NCBI GenBank assembly: GCA_026990035.1
Contig: JALSIM010000004.1
Span: 39,966-103,965, forward strand
Source of the DNA: Alphaproteobacteria bacterium
Lineage (GTDB): Bacteria; Pseudomonadota; Alphaproteobacteria; Geminicoccales; Geminicoccaceae
Reading direction: 5' to 3'
DNA length: 64,000 nucleotides
Part shown: one piece after another, positions 1 through 8,912 of the stretch
How the letters are laid out: every line of letters begins with the position of its first letter
Position numbering within the stretch: position 1 is the stretch's first letter
Notes under the pieces: generated by a model
What the model saw: only the letters and a program-made list of their open reading frames with translations
What the model was told of the DNA's origin: nothing
Database searches by the model: none
Translations under genes and position numbers: made by a program

Positions 1-838
1 GGAAGGCCTGGGAATCGATCTCGTCGCCATGTGCGTCAACGACATCGTCGTGCAGGGGGCGGCGCCGCTGTTCTTTCTCGACTATTACGCCACCGGCCGC
101 CTGCGGCCGGAGCGGGCGGCACGGGTGGTCGCCGGCATCGCCGAGGGCTGCCGCCGGGCCGGCTGCGCCCTGATCGGTGGCGAGACCGCCGAGATGCCCG
201 GGCTCTACGCCGAGGAGGAATGCGATCTCGCCGGCTTCGCCGTCGGGGCGGTGGAGCGCGACCGGCTGCTGCCGCGGCCGGTGGAGGCCGGCGATCTGAT
301 CCTCGGGCTGGCCTCCTCGGGACCGCACGCCAACGGTTTCACCCTGATCCGGCGAATCCTCGCCGAACGGGGTCCGGCGACCGGCGATCCATCGCCCTTC
401 GCGGCGGGCGTCTCCCTCGCCGAGTCGCTGCTGGCACCGACCCGGATCTACGTGCCGGCCTGCCTCGCTATCGCCGCCCATCCGGGCCTGCGGGCGCTGG
501 CCCACATCACGGGTGGCGGCCTGCTCGAGAACCTGCCGCGCGTGCTCCCGCCCGACCACCTCGCCAGGATCGAGGCCGCCTGGCCGCTGCCGCCCGTTTT
601 CGGCTGGCTCGCCCGCGCCGGCCGCCTTTCCGTCCGCGATCTCGCCCGGACCTTCAACTGCGGCATCGGCATGTGCGCGATCGTCGCGCCGGCGGCCGCG
701 GAGGAAATCGCCGCCGCTTTGCGGGCAAGGGGCGAAACCGTTCACCGGATCGGCCGGATCGTCGCCGGAACCGGCCCCGCGCGGGCCGAGCTGATCGGCG
801 CGGAGAAAGCATGGAACCTCGCCGCACCGCCGTCCTGA
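1..838 (+). CDS. purM: Phosphoribosylformylglycinamidine cyclo-ligase, 3' part (5' end outside window)
   Basis: AIR synthetase closes the imidazole ring in step five of cytosolic purine synthesis (FGAM + ATP to AIR). The reading frame is already open at base 2 and shows the family core [11 protein letters not shown] followed by the [10 protein letters not shown] stretch. Further on are GGETAEMPG, the [11 protein letters not shown] loop and the C-terminal [16 protein letters not shown] and FNCGIGM motifs, all typical of PurM. About 60-70 N-terminal residues, including the ATP-binding glycine-rich segment, lie outside the window. The 3' end overlaps the start of purN by 28 bases, which suggests translational coupling of two purine enzymes. 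Confidence 0.96.
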   Translation, partial: EGLGIDLVAMCVNDIVVQGAAPLFFLDYYATGRLRPERAARVVAGIAEGCRRAGCALIGGETAEMPGLYAEEECDLAGFAVGAVERDRLLPRPVEAGDLILGLASSGPHANGFTLIRRILAERGPATGDPSPFAAGVSLAESLLAPTRIYVPACLAIAAHPGLRALAHITGGGLLENLPRVLPPDHLARIEAAWPLPPVFGWLARAGRLSVRDLARTFNCGIGMCAIVAPAAAEEIAAALRARGETVHRIGRIVAGTGPARAELIGAEKAWNLAAPPS

Positions 839-1476
839 TCTCGGGCACCGGGACCAATCTCCAGGCTCTGATCGACGCCACCGCCGGCGGCGATCATCCC
901 GCCCGCATCGTCCTCGTGATCAGCAACCGGGAGGGGGCCGGGGGCCTGGAGCGGGCCGCTCGCGCCGGCATTCCGACGCGGGTGATCCCTTCCGCCCGGT
1001 TCGAAACCCGCGGGGCCTTCGATACCGCCCTCGATACGGCGCTGCGGGAGGCAGAGGTGGATCTCGTCTGCCTGGCCGGCTTCATGCGGGTCCTCGGTCA
1101 GGATTTCGTCGCACGCTGGCGCGATCGCATGCTCAACATCCATCCCTCGCTCCTGCCGGCTTTCCGCGGCCTCGAGACCCACGCCCGGGTGCTCGAGGCG
1201 GGGCTGCCGGTGACCGGCTGCACGGTGCATTTCGTGCGCCCGGAGATCGACGAAGGACCGGTCCTCGTCCAGGGTGTGGTCCCCGTCTTCCCGGAGGACG
1301 ATGTGGAAACGCTGAACGCCCGGGTGCTGGAGGTCGAGCACCGCTGCTATCCGCGGGCCCTCGAAATGGTGGCCGCGGGCCGCATCTCCGTGATCGACGA
1401 ACGGGCGGTCCTCGCCGGGGAGCGGCCCTTCGAGCGCCTGGTTCTTCACCCCTCCCTGCAGGAGGCGACGAGATGA
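811..1476 (+). CDS. purN: Phosphoribosylglycinamide formyltransferase
   Basis: GAR transformylase moves a formyl group from 10-formyl-tetrahydrofolate to GAR, step three of purine synthesis. The 221-residue protein starts with the phosphate-binding [10 protein letters not shown] near residues 11-20. It carries LAGFMRVL and the catalytic [10 protein letters not shown] segment (Asn and His), and later GCTVHFV and the [10 protein letters not shown] active-site Asp. The ATG at 811 lies inside purM and is preceded by a purine-rich GCGGAGAAAG. The frame stays open upstream, but only because of the high GC content; homology starts here. The stop overlaps the next ATG (ATGA), so purM, purN and the cytochrome gene are probably one transcript. 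Confidence 0.96.
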   Translation: MEPRRTAVLISGTGTNLQALIDATAGGDHPARIVLVISNREGAGGLERAARAGIPTRVIPSARFETRGAFDTALDTALREAEVDLVCLAGFMRVLGQDFVARWRDRMLNIHPSLLPAFRGLETHARVLEAGLPVTGCTVHFVRPEIDEGPVLVQGVVPVFPEDDVETLNARVLEVEHRCYPRALEMVAAGRISVIDERAVLAGERPFERLVLHPSLQEATR

Positions 1477-1844
1477 AGACGGCGACCACCGCGCGCTCCG
1501 GGCCGGGAAGGGCCGGCCGACCGGCCCTCCTGCCGATACTCCTCGCCGCCCTGCCGGCGGTCCTGGCGCCGGCCGCGGCGGCGGAAGGCGATCCGGATGC
1601 GGTTCGCGGCCTGGTGGTCGATCGCTGCGCCCGCTGTCACCTGGTGCCGGATGCTCCGGCGCCCGAGGTCGAGGGCATGGCGCCGCCCCCGTTCTCGGAG
1701 ATCGCCGCCAATCCCCGGATCTACTCCGAGACGCGGCTGCGGAGCTTCCTCCAGCGGCCGCACTGGCCGATGCAGGCCCTCATCCTGTCGCCGCGCGACA
1801 TCGACGATCTTCTCGCCTATTTCCGCGCCCTGGGCGGACGCTGA
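1473..1844 (+). CDS. Small exported c-type cytochrome
   Basis: This 123-residue protein has a hydrophobic signal-like segment at residues 18-37 ending in an Ala-rich cleavage region, so it is expected in the periplasm. The single haem-attachment motif CARCH covers residues 52-56. HWPMQAL near residue 100 offers a plausible distal Met ligand, and the C-terminal DIDDLLAYFRAL helix is typical of class I cytochromes c. The start at 1473 is set by an AGGAGG ribosome site and by ATGA overlap with purN. Its electron partner is unknown, and its coupling to purine genes is not explained by function. I do not recognise a named family. Confidence 0.85.
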   Translation: MKTATTARSGPGRAGRPALLPILLAALPAVLAPAAAAEGDPDAVRGLVVDRCARCHLVPDAPAPEVEGMAPPPFSEIAANPRIYSETRLRSFLQRPHWPMQALILSPRDIDDLLAYFRALGGR

Positions 1845-1852
1845 AACCCGCC

Positions 1853-2275
1853 TCAGCCGACGATCTCGAGCGCCGAAAAGAAGAAGGCGATCTCCCGCGC
1901 CGCGGTCTCGGGACCGTCCGAGCCGTGGACCGAATTGGCCTCGATGTTCTCGGCGAAATCCCTGCGGATGGTGCCGGGTGCGGCGGCCGCCGGATCGGTG
2001 GCGCCCATCACTTCGCGATTGCGGGCGATCGCGTTCTCGCCTTCCAGCACCTGGACGACCACCGGTCCCGAGGTCATGAAGCTGCACAGGGAGTCGAAGA
2101 ACGGCCGCTCGCGATGGACGGCGTAGAAGGCCTCCGCCTGGGCACGGCTCAGCCGCAGACGCTTCTGGGCGACGACGCGGAGGCCGGCCTTCTCGAAACG
2201 GTCGATGATCGCGCCGGTCAGATTGCGGCGCGTCGCGTCGGGCTTGATGATGGACAGGGTGCGCTCGATAGCCAT
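1853..2275 (-). CDS. ndk: Nucleoside diphosphate kinase
   Basis: Ndk balances cytosolic (d)NTP pools by moving the gamma-phosphate from ATP to NDPs through a phospho-histidine. The 140-residue length is standard. Family signatures are [11 protein letters not shown] near the N-terminus and NSVHGSD at residues 114-120, with His117 as the phosphorylated residue. It lies downstream of pepA and holC on the same strand, but a 105-base gap contains its own promoter-like sequence, so it can be transcribed independently. It converges on the cytochrome gene with only 8 bases between stops. Confidence 0.97.
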   Translation of the reverse strand: MAIERTLSIIKPDATRRNLTGAIIDRFEKAGLRVVAQKRLRLSRAQAEAFYAVHRERPFFDSLCSFMTSGPVVVQVLEGENAIARNREVMGATDPAAAAPGTIRRDFAENIEANSVHGSDGPETAAREIAFFFSALEIVG

Positions 2276-2340
2276 TCGCTTCTCTCTCTCGCAGATCTCG
2301 GGAACGGGCGTGCCGGCCGGCCGCTGCCGGAACCGGCGCG

Positions 2341-2370
2341 CTTATAGCCGGCCGGCGGTGGTCCGGCCAA
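2341..2370 (-). promoter_or_regulatory. Candidate sigma70 promoter for ndk
   Basis: On the minus strand TTGGCC (2370-2365), an 18-base spacer and TATAAG (2346-2341) form a good housekeeping promoter. The predicted start near 2335 would give a leader of about 60 bases before the ndk ATG. It lies directly after the holC stop. Prediction from sequence only. Confidence 0.5.
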
Positions 2371-2380
2371 GCGCGGCGCG

Positions 2381-2827
2381 TCAACGCGCCCGCTGCCAGC
2401 CGCCGCCGTCGGTCTGCTGCCAGTAGACGAGTTCGTGGCCGCTCTCGCGGGCCGCGCGCCAGCGTCGCCGCGCCGCCGCCACCGCCTCGGGATCGTTGCC
2501 GTCGAACATGTCGAGGCAGCGGGCGTAGGCCTCCCCTCCCTCGAGCGAAGCGCCGCCGACGAGCACCAACACCGTCGCTCCGTTGGGATTGTCGAGACCG
2601 GTGGTCAGATAGACGGGCTGGCGATCGGCGAAGCCGTCGGCCCGGCTGCCGTGGGGCAGGAAGGAATCGCGCCGGTAGGTCCAGAGCGCGCGGTTCAGGA
2701 GCTCGAGCTGCTCCCCGTCGGCGGTCCGCACCACCACCCGATGACCGGCCGCCAGCACCTTCTCGAGGAGGCGGGGCAGCGCCTCCTCCACGCGGCTCCG
2801 CGTCAGATGGTAGAAGCCGATCTGCAA
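2381..2827 (-). CDS. holC: DNA polymerase III chi subunit
   Basis: Chi is the clamp-loader accessory subunit that contacts SSB through its C-terminal tail. The 148-residue protein opens with the family pattern IGFYHLT and continues with LPRLLEKVLAAGHRVVV. It then has LNRALWTYRRDSFLPHG, a conserved signature in HolC for loading at a fixed position, and DNPNGATVLVLVGG. It follows pepA by 16 bases on the same strand, the usual pepA-holC arrangement in Proteobacteria, so both are probably co-transcribed. Confidence 0.92.
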   Translation of the reverse strand: MQIGFYHLTRSRVEEALPRLLEKVLAAGHRVVVRTADGEQLELLNRALWTYRRDSFLPHGSRADGFADRQPVYLTTGLDNPNGATVLVLVGGASLEGGEAYARCLDMFDGNDPEAVAAARRRWRAARESGHELVYWQQTDGGGWQRAR

Positions 2828-2843
2828 GGCGCGGTCCCCGACC

Positions 2844-4337
2844 TCACCGCCCCTCGAACCGCCGGGCCACCAGCCGGTCCAGAAGGCGGACGCCGAAGCC
2901 GGTCGCCCCCTTGCGCAGGAGGGTCAGGTCACGGTCGCTCCAGGCGACGCCGGCGATGTCGATGTGCGCCCAGGGACGGTCGCCGACGAATTCCCGGAGG
3001 AAGACGGCCCCGGCGATGCTGCCCGCCTCGCGGCCGCGGCCGACGTTCTTGATCTCGGCGATGTCCGATCGGATGTGCTTGGAATAGGCCTTGTCGAGCG
3101 GCAGACGCCACAGGAGTTCGCCGACCTCCTCGCCCGCCGCGAGCAGGTTTTCGGCGAGATCGTCGTCGGTGGCGAAGAGGCCCGCCCGCTCGTGGCCGAG
3201 GGCGACGATCACCGCACCCGTCAGGGTCGCGAGATCGACCACCGCCCGCGGCGCGAAGCGCTCGCAGACGTAGGCCAGCACATCGGCCAGCAGCAGCCGG
3301 CCTTCGGCGTCGGTGTTGACCACCTCGATGGTCTTGCCGCTGTAGGCCCGGATCACGTCGCCGGGACGCTGTGCGGTGCCCGAGGGCATGTTCTCGACGA
3401 GGCCGATGGCGCCCACCACGTCGACCGCCGCCCGGCGCGCCGCCAGGGCCCGCATCGCACCGGCCACGGCCGCCGCCCCGGCCATGTCCCATTTCATGTC
3501 CTGCATGCCGCCGGCGGGCTTGAGGGAGATGCCGCCGCTGTCGAAACAGACCCCCTTGCCGACCAGGGCCAGGGGCGCCTCCTGCTCCGCCCCCTTCCAG
3601 CGCATGATCACGACATGGGGCGGATGGGCGCTGCCCTGGCCCACCGCCAGCAGCGCCCGCATGCCGAGCCGCTCGAGCTCGGCCGGCCGCAGCACCTCGA
3701 CCTCCACCCCCACTTCGCTCAGGGATTCGCAGATCCGCGCGAAGCTTTCGGGATAGAGGACGTTGGCCGGCTCGGCGACGAGATCCCGGGTCCAGGCGAC
3801 GGCGCCGGCGAGGCCGCGAACCCGGGCCAGCGCGGTCCCGGCCGGCCCCGCGCTCAGGAAGCGCAGCCGGGCGAGCGGCTTGCGTTCCTCGTCCTCCTCC
3901 CCGTCCCCGCTGCGGCGATACTTGTCGAAGCGGTAGGCGCGCAGTTCGGCACCGAGGGCCATGGCGGCGATCGCCGCATCCTCTTCCAGTCCGAGCTCGA
4001 GCCCGGCCGGAGAGGCGATCACCGCCTCCCCGACCCGATCCGCCTCGAGCTGCCTGACGATCGCCGCACCCAGCTCCTCCATGTCGCGGGCCGCGAGCCC
4101 CTCGGGCTTGCCGACCACCACCACCAGGAGCCGGTCGAGACGCAGGCCCGCCGGCAGCGGCAGCGAGACGATCCGGCCGTGCCGCCGCTTCGGGCCCGGC
4201 AGGCCCAGTGCCCGGGAGACGATCCCTTCCCTGTCGAAGGCTGCGGCGGCGGCCGAAAGGCTTCCGTCCGTACCGACGAGCACCACCACCACACCCTGCT
4301 CCGGTACCGCCTCCTGCGCGACCGAAATCTCCACCAC
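2844..4337 (-). CDS. pepA: Leucyl aminopeptidase (M17)
   Basis: This cytosolic hexameric dizinc or dimanganese exopeptidase removes N-terminal residues from peptides; some homologues also bind DNA. The length of 497 residues is normal. The N-terminal macrodomain is followed by the catalytic domain, with VGKGVCFDSGGISLKP (metal-binding Lys and Asp) and the NTDAEGRL signature. GAVIVALGHERAGLFA and the C-terminal WAHIDIAG block complete it. A charged insert containing DGEEDEERKP near residue 150 lies in the linker. It is the first gene of a minus-strand run with holC and diverges from lptD. Confidence 0.96.
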   Translation of the reverse strand: MVEISVAQEAVPEQGVVVVLVGTDGSLSAAAAAFDREGIVSRALGLPGPKRRHGRIVSLPLPAGLRLDRLLVVVVGKPEGLAARDMEELGAAIVRQLEADRVGEAVIASPAGLELGLEEDAAIAAMALGAELRAYRFDKYRRSGDGEEDEERKPLARLRFLSAGPAGTALARVRGLAGAVAWTRDLVAEPANVLYPESFARICESLSEVGVEVEVLRPAELERLGMRALLAVGQGSAHPPHVVIMRWKGAEQEAPLALVGKGVCFDSGGISLKPAGGMQDMKWDMAGAAAVAGAMRALAARRAAVDVVGAIGLVENMPSGTAQRPGDVIRAYSGKTIEVVNTDAEGRLLLADVLAYVCERFAPRAVVDLATLTGAVIVALGHERAGLFATDDDLAENLLAAGEEVGELLWRLPLDKAYSKHIRSDIAEIKNVGRGREAGSIAGAVFLREFVGDRPWAHIDIAGVAWSDRDLTLLRKGATGFGVRLLDRLVARRFEGR

Positions 4338-4530
4338 TGGCAGGTTCCTCCTGTTCCGTTCCTGGCTTCGGGGCCACGGCTCTTTCGCACCGCTGCCGTG
4401 CCACTATAGTGCCGCCCGGCAGGGCGGGCGAGACGCCCATCGGCGCGAAATTCGGGGCGCCGACCCGTCCCGCGGGATGCTTGCTCACAACCCGACTGGC
4501 GCGGACAGGACGAAGGTCACGGGGAGTAGC

Positions 4531-6729
4531 ATGTCTGTCAGACGAGCCGGCTGGCTGGTGGCCACTCTCGTCCTCGCCCTTCTCGGCGGCCTTCCGGCGA
4601 CCGCGACGGCGCAACCGGCGGTCGCGGCCGGTTCCGAGAAGCCGGAACCGCTGCTGCTCCAGGCCGAAGAGATCGTCTACGATTTCGAGCGGCGGGTGGT
4701 GACCGCCCGCGGCCGGGTGGAGCTGACCTACGGCGAGCAGGTGCTCCTCGCCGACGAGATCCGCTACGAGGAAGCCGTCGACACCGTCTTCGCCCGCGGC
4801 GACATCGTGCTGATCCGGCCGGACGGCGAGGCGGTGTTCGCCGAGGAGATGAAGCTCACCGGCGATCTCGAACGGGGGTTCATCGAGCACATCCGGGCGC
4901 GGCTCGACGAGGATACGCGGATCGCCGCCAATCTCGGGCTGCGCACCGAGGGCCGCTACAACATCTTCGAGAAGGCCGTCTATTCGCCCTGCCCCATCCG
5001 GTGCAAGGTGCGGGACGGCGGGCCCTTCTGGCAGATCCGGGCTCGGCGGGTGGTCCACGACCAGAAGGGGCGCACCCTCACCTACTACGATGCGGTGCTC
5101 GAGATCCTCGGAGTTCCCGTCGCCTACACCCCCTATTTCCAGCATCCGGATCCGACGGTCGAACGGCGCACGGGCTTCCTGACGCCGAGCCTCGGCATCG
5201 GCAGCGAGCTCGGTGTCACCCTGGAAACACCCTACTACATCGACCTCGCTCCCAACCGCGACGTCACCATCAGCCCCCTGATCTCCAGCGAGCGGGCGCC
5301 GATGCTGAAGGTGGAGCTGCGCGATCTCCAGACCTTCGGCCGGACGAATCTCGAAGTGAGCGGCACCTACACCGAGGGCTACCGCCGCAACCCCGACGCG
5401 GATCGCGGCAAGGTGTTCCGCGGCCATCTCGAGGCGCGCGGCCACTACGCCGTGAGCGAGACCGATCGCGCCGGGTTCGATCTCGCCCTTTCGACCGACA
5501 ACACCTATCTCGAGACCTACGGTCTCGGCGACAGCGACGTCCTCACCAATCGCCTGTACTACGAGCGCTACCGCGACCGCGGCTACGCCGCGGTCAACGC
5601 CTACGGCTTCCAGGGCCTGCGGGAGACCGACGAACAGGGAACGATCCCCTTCGCCCTGCCGGTGGCCGAGTACCATCGGGTCGGCGAAGCCCCCCTCGGC
5701 AATTCCTTCTGGACCGTCGATGCCGGGGCGCTCGCCCTGACCCGCACCGAGGGGCTGGATACCCAGCGTCTGACCGCCGAGCTCGGCTGGGAGCTTCCCT
5801 ATCTCGGTGCGATCGGCGATCTGTGGCGGCTGCGCCTCGGGCTCCGTGGCGATCTCTACCGGACCGACGGCGATCCCGGCGATTTCGGCGGCGGCGGCAG
5901 CCGCGTCACCGGCCGCATCCTGCCGCGGGTCCATCTCGGCTGGAGCTGGCCGCTGACCGGCGAGGTCGGTTCCTGGCAGCAGCTCGTCGAGCCGGTGGCG
6001 GCGCTGATGATCGACCGCAGCGACGGCAACGATCCCGACATTCCCGACGAGGACAGCCAATCCTTCGAGTTCGACGAGACCAACGTCTTCCTGCCCAGCC
6101 GGTTCACCGGCATCGACCGGGTCGAGGAGGGCGTGCGGGCCGCCTACGGGGTGCGGGCGGCGGCCGTCAGTCCCGGCGGTTTCCGGATCAGCGGCGTGCT
6201 CGGTCAGATCCTGCGGCTGTCGGGCGAGGACGAGGCCCCGGCCAACAGCGGCCTCGGGGACCGGCTGTCGGACATCGTCGGCCGGCTCGACCTGCGGCCG
6301 GGCCCCTATTTCGATCTCAGCTACCGGTTCCGTTTCGCCCGCGACGACATGGTCTTCCGCCGCAACGATGCGGTGGTGACCTTCGGACCGCCACGGCTGC
6401 GCTTCCGTCTCTCCTATCTGGAGCTCTCGGACCAGCCGCTGCCGGAGGTCGATCGCCGGCGCAAGGAATTCGTCGGCGCGCTGCGGATCGGCCTGACCGA
6501 CGGTCTGAGCATCGGCGCCCAGACCCGCCGCGATCTCACCGAAAACGAAACCATCGCCACCAGCGGCGCCCTCGTCTACCGCAATCCCTGCTTCGTCTTG
6601 ACGGCGGGGATCGAGCGCCGATTTACTTCCAAGGGCGAACTCAGGGACGAAACGACCTTCACCTTGCGCATCGGCCTCGCCGGTCTCGGCGATCTGGGCA
6701 CCTCGGCGCCTCTGGCGGGCGTCGAATGA
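4531..6729 (+). CDS. lptD: LPS-assembly outer-membrane protein LptD
   Basis: LptD is the outer-membrane beta-barrel that, plugged by LptE, inserts lipopolysaccharide into the outer leaflet. The 732-residue product has a signal peptide (residues 1 to about 27, ending ATATAQ) and an OstA/LptA-like beta-jellyroll around residues 40-160. A barrel with many alternating aromatic strands follows. The YSPCPIRCKVRDGGPFWQIRARRV region carries the conserved cysteines used in LptD disulfide formation, and YTPYFQHPDPTVERRTGFL is a family hallmark. The ATG at 4531 follows a GGGGAG site and gives a proper signal peptide. The downstream neighbour is the barrel chaperone gene surA. Confidence 0.95.
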   Translation: MSVRRAGWLVATLVLALLGGLPATATAQPAVAAGSEKPEPLLLQAEEIVYDFERRVVTARGRVELTYGEQVLLADEIRYEEAVDTVFARGDIVLIRPDGEAVFAEEMKLTGDLERGFIEHIRARLDEDTRIAANLGLRTEGRYNIFEKAVYSPCPIRCKVRDGGPFWQIRARRVVHDQKGRTLTYYDAVLEILGVPVAYTPYFQHPDPTVERRTGFLTPSLGIGSELGVTLETPYYIDLAPNRDVTISPLISSERAPMLKVELRDLQTFGRTNLEVSGTYTEGYRRNPDADRGKVFRGHLEARGHYAVSETDRAGFDLALSTDNTYLETYGLGDSDVLTNRLYYERYRDRGYAAVNAYGFQGLRETDEQGTIPFALPVAEYHRVGEAPLGNSFWTVDAGALALTRTEGLDTQRLTAELGWELPYLGAIGDLWRLRLGLRGDLYRTDGDPGDFGGGGSRVTGRILPRVHLGWSWPLTGEVGSWQQLVEPVAALMIDRSDGNDPDIPDEDSQSFEFDETNVFLPSRFTGIDRVEEGVRAAYGVRAAAVSPGGFRISGVLGQILRLSGEDEAPANSGLGDRLSDIVGRLDLRPGPYFDLSYRFRFARDDMVFRRNDAVVTFGPPRLRFRLSYLELSDQPLPEVDRRRKEFVGALRIGLTDGLSIGAQTRRDLTENETIATSGALVYRNPCFVLTAGIERRFTSKGELRDETTFTLRIGLAGLGDLGTSAPLAGVE

Positions 6730-6763
6730 ACTCCAGAGGCGGTATCGAAGAAAAGGACCCGGA

Positions 6764-8029
6764 ATGTTCCATCATCTGCGCCGAACGCTCCTGCTGGCGG
6801 CGGTTCTGCTGACGGGCTGGCTGGCCACGGGGGACGGCGCCCGCGGCCAGGTCGCACTCCGGATCGCGGCGATCGTCAACCAGGACGTGATCACCGTCCA
6901 GGATCTCTTCGAGCGTCTCAACCTCGTGCTGCTGGCCACCGGCGCCGAGAACACCGAGGAAGCCCGCGCCCGTCTCGGACCGCAGGTGCTGCGCACCTAC
7001 ATCGACGAAACTCTCAAGCTGCAGGAAGCACGTCGGCTGGGCATCGTCGTCACCGAGCGCGAGCTGCGACAGGCTCTGGCCGGCGTCGCCGCCCGCAACG
7101 GCATGAGCCTCGAGGATCTCTTCGAGCTCCTGCGCCAGCGCGGCATCGGCATCGACACGCTGGAACGGCAGATCCGCGCGGAGCTGGCCTGGGCGCGGGT
7201 GGTCGCCCAGCAGATCCGTCCCGACGTGGTGGTTTCCGAGGAGCAGGTGTCCCTCGCCCTGGCGACGCGCGACGAGCGGGGCGCCGAAGAGGTTCTGCTT
7301 TCCGAGATCGTGCTGCCCGTCTACCGTCCGGAGCAGGAAGGACAGGTCCTGGAGGACGCCCGGCGGATCATCGAGGCGGTGCGGAACGGGGCCGATTTCG
7401 GCGCGCTGGCCCGGCAGGTCTCGGTGGCGGCCAGTGCCGGGGAACGCGGTGATCTCGGCTGGGTGCGACTGGCCAATCTGAACGACAGCATCCGCCCGAT
7501 CATCGAACGGCTGGAGGTCGGGGTGCCCTCCGAGCCGGTGCGAACCGCCAACGGGGTCCGGATCTTCCTCGTTCGCGACCGTCGCAGCGGCAGCGGCGAT
7601 CCGGCCCGGGAACTCGTCGAGCTCGCCCAGCTCGTGATCCCGCTGCCGGCCGATGCGACCGAGGAGGAAACGCGGCGGGCGTTGCGCGAGGCCGAGGCGG
7701 TCCGACCCCGACTCCGGGGCTGCAGGGATGTGAGCGATGTCGCCCGGGAGATCGGTGCCCCTGCTTCGGGACCGCTCGGCTGGCTGCCGCTTTCCGAACT
7801 GCCGCCCGATTTCGCCGCCGAAGTCGCCGGGCTCCCGGTCGGCGCGGTGACGCCACCGTTGCGCGGGCCGCTGGGGATCCATCTGCTGGCGCTCTGCAAT
7901 CGCGGCGGCGCCGAGGGCGAGCGCCAGCGCGTCCGTCTCGAACTCGAACGCGAGCAGGTGCAGCGGCTCGCCAATCGCTATCTCCGTGACCTGCGCAAAT
8001 CGGCCTACATCGAAATCCGGCTGCGCTGA
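6764..8029 (+). CDS. surA: Periplasmic chaperone / peptidyl-prolyl isomerase SurA
   Basis: SurA escorts unfolded outer-membrane proteins such as LptD across the periplasm. The 421-residue protein has a signal peptide (residues 1-29, ending GARGQ) and the N-terminal chaperone domain starting IAAIVNQDVITVQDL. The helical YIDETLKLQEARRLGI segment follows. Two parvulin-like domains come next: one around residues 185-275 with GERGDLGWV, and a second around 290-385 with GPLGWLPLSELPP. The second looks divergent. It lies 34 bases after lptD and overlaps the likely rsmA start. The gene pdxA, often found between surA and rsmA, is absent. Confidence 0.93.
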   Translation: MFHHLRRTLLLAAVLLTGWLATGDGARGQVALRIAAIVNQDVITVQDLFERLNLVLLATGAENTEEARARLGPQVLRTYIDETLKLQEARRLGIVVTERELRQALAGVAARNGMSLEDLFELLRQRGIGIDTLERQIRAELAWARVVAQQIRPDVVVSEEQVSLALATRDERGAEEVLLSEIVLPVYRPEQEGQVLEDARRIIEAVRNGADFGALARQVSVAASAGERGDLGWVRLANLNDSIRPIIERLEVGVPSEPVRTANGVRIFLVRDRRSGSGDPARELVELAQLVIPLPADATEEETRRALREAEAVRPRLRGCRDVSDVAREIGAPASGPLGWLPLSELPPDFAAEVAGLPVGAVTPPLRGPLGIHLLALCNRGGAEGERQRVRLELEREQVQRLANRYLRDLRKSAYIEIRLR

Positions 8030-8912
8030 CCGCCGGCCGCCGACGGAGGCACTCGCGGAGCTGCGGCCGCAGGAGCTCGCCCGCCGGTACCGGATCACCG
8101 CCGACAAACGGCTGGGACAACATTTCCTGTTCGATCCCGCCATTCTCGACCGTATCGCCGCCGCCGCCGGACCGTTCGCGGAGGAACTCGTCCTGGAGAT
8201 CGGCCCGGGCCCCGGCGGGCTGACGCTCGCCCTGCTGCGGCACGGTGCGCGCGAGCTCCTCGCCGTGGAACGCGATCGCCGCTGCCTCGCCGCCCTCGCG
8301 GAGTTGGAGCGGGCGGCGGCGGGAAGGTTGCGGCTCCTCGCCGCCGATGCCCGCCGGCTGGAGATCGAAACGATCGCCGCCGGCGGGCGGCTGGTGATCG
8401 TCGCCAACCTCCCGTTCAACATCGCCACCGCGCTGCTGCTCGGCTGGCTCCACGCGCTGGCACCGGTGCGGCGCATGGTGCTGATGTTCCAGAAGGAAGT
8501 CGCCCTGCGGCTGCTGGCCGAACGGGGCGATCCCGCCTACGGACGGCTCTCCATCCTGACCCGGCGCCTGTGTCGGGTGGAGCGGCTGTTCGATCTGCCG
8601 CCCGGCGCCTTCGTACCCCCTCCGCGGGTCCGGGCGACGGTGCTCCGGCTCACCCCCCAACCCGACCGGCCACCGCCCGACCGGCTCGCGGCACTCGAGC
8701 GGGTGACGCGGGCGGCCTTCGGACAACGGCGCAAGATGCTGCGTTCCAGCCTGCGGGCGCTGGGAACCGACCCGGTGGCTCTCTGCCGGGCGGCGGGAAT
8801 CGACGCCGGCAGACGGGCCGAGGATCTCTCGGTCGCCGAATTCGAGGCCCTCGCCGCCGCCCTCACACCCGCTTCCGCGCGTCCCGGCGGAGCCGCTCGA
8901 CGAAGCCGGTGA
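7986..8912 (+). CDS. rsmA: 16S rRNA (adenine1518-N6/adenine1519-N6)-dimethyltransferase
   Basis: RsmA (KsgA) dimethylates two adjacent adenines in the 3' hairpin of 16S rRNA during 30S maturation. The motif DKRLGQHFLFD marks the N-terminus. EIGPGPGGLTLAL is the SAM-binding loop, and NLPFNIAT replaces the common NLPY catalytic motif with the accepted Phe variant. GAFVPPPRVRATVLRL and FGQRRKMLRSSL are C-terminal hallmarks. The GTG at 7986 is the only canonical start I find upstream of the homologous region; it overlaps surA by 44 bases. The first 25 or so residues look non-conserved, so a non-canonical later start is possible. It converges on gmk with a 50-base overlap. Confidence 0.92.
   Translation: MTCANRPTSKSGCADRRPPTEALAELRPQELARRYRITADKRLGQHFLFDPAILDRIAAAAGPFAEELVLEIGPGPGGLTLALLRHGARELLAVERDRRCLAALAELERAAAGRLRLLAADARRLEIETIAAGGRLVIVANLPFNIATALLLGWLHALAPVRRMVLMFQKEVALRLLAERGDPAYGRLSILTRRLCRVERLFDLPPGAFVPPPRVRATVLRLTPQPDRPPPDRLAALERVTRAAFGQRRKMLRSSLRALGTDPVALCRAAGIDAGRRAEDLSVAEFEALAAALTPASARPGGAARRSR

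Noticed and set aside
4405..4410. TATAGT in the pepA-lptD divergent gap as a -10 box
   Set aside because: Good -10 match, but no convincing -35 box at 16-18 bases upstream, so not listed as a promoter.
2929..6060. Open frame of 1043 codons on the minus strand across lptD and pepA
   Set aside because: It runs antisense to lptD and out of frame with pepA, has low-complexity Gly/Arg/Pro sequence and no motif; it is open only because of high GC.
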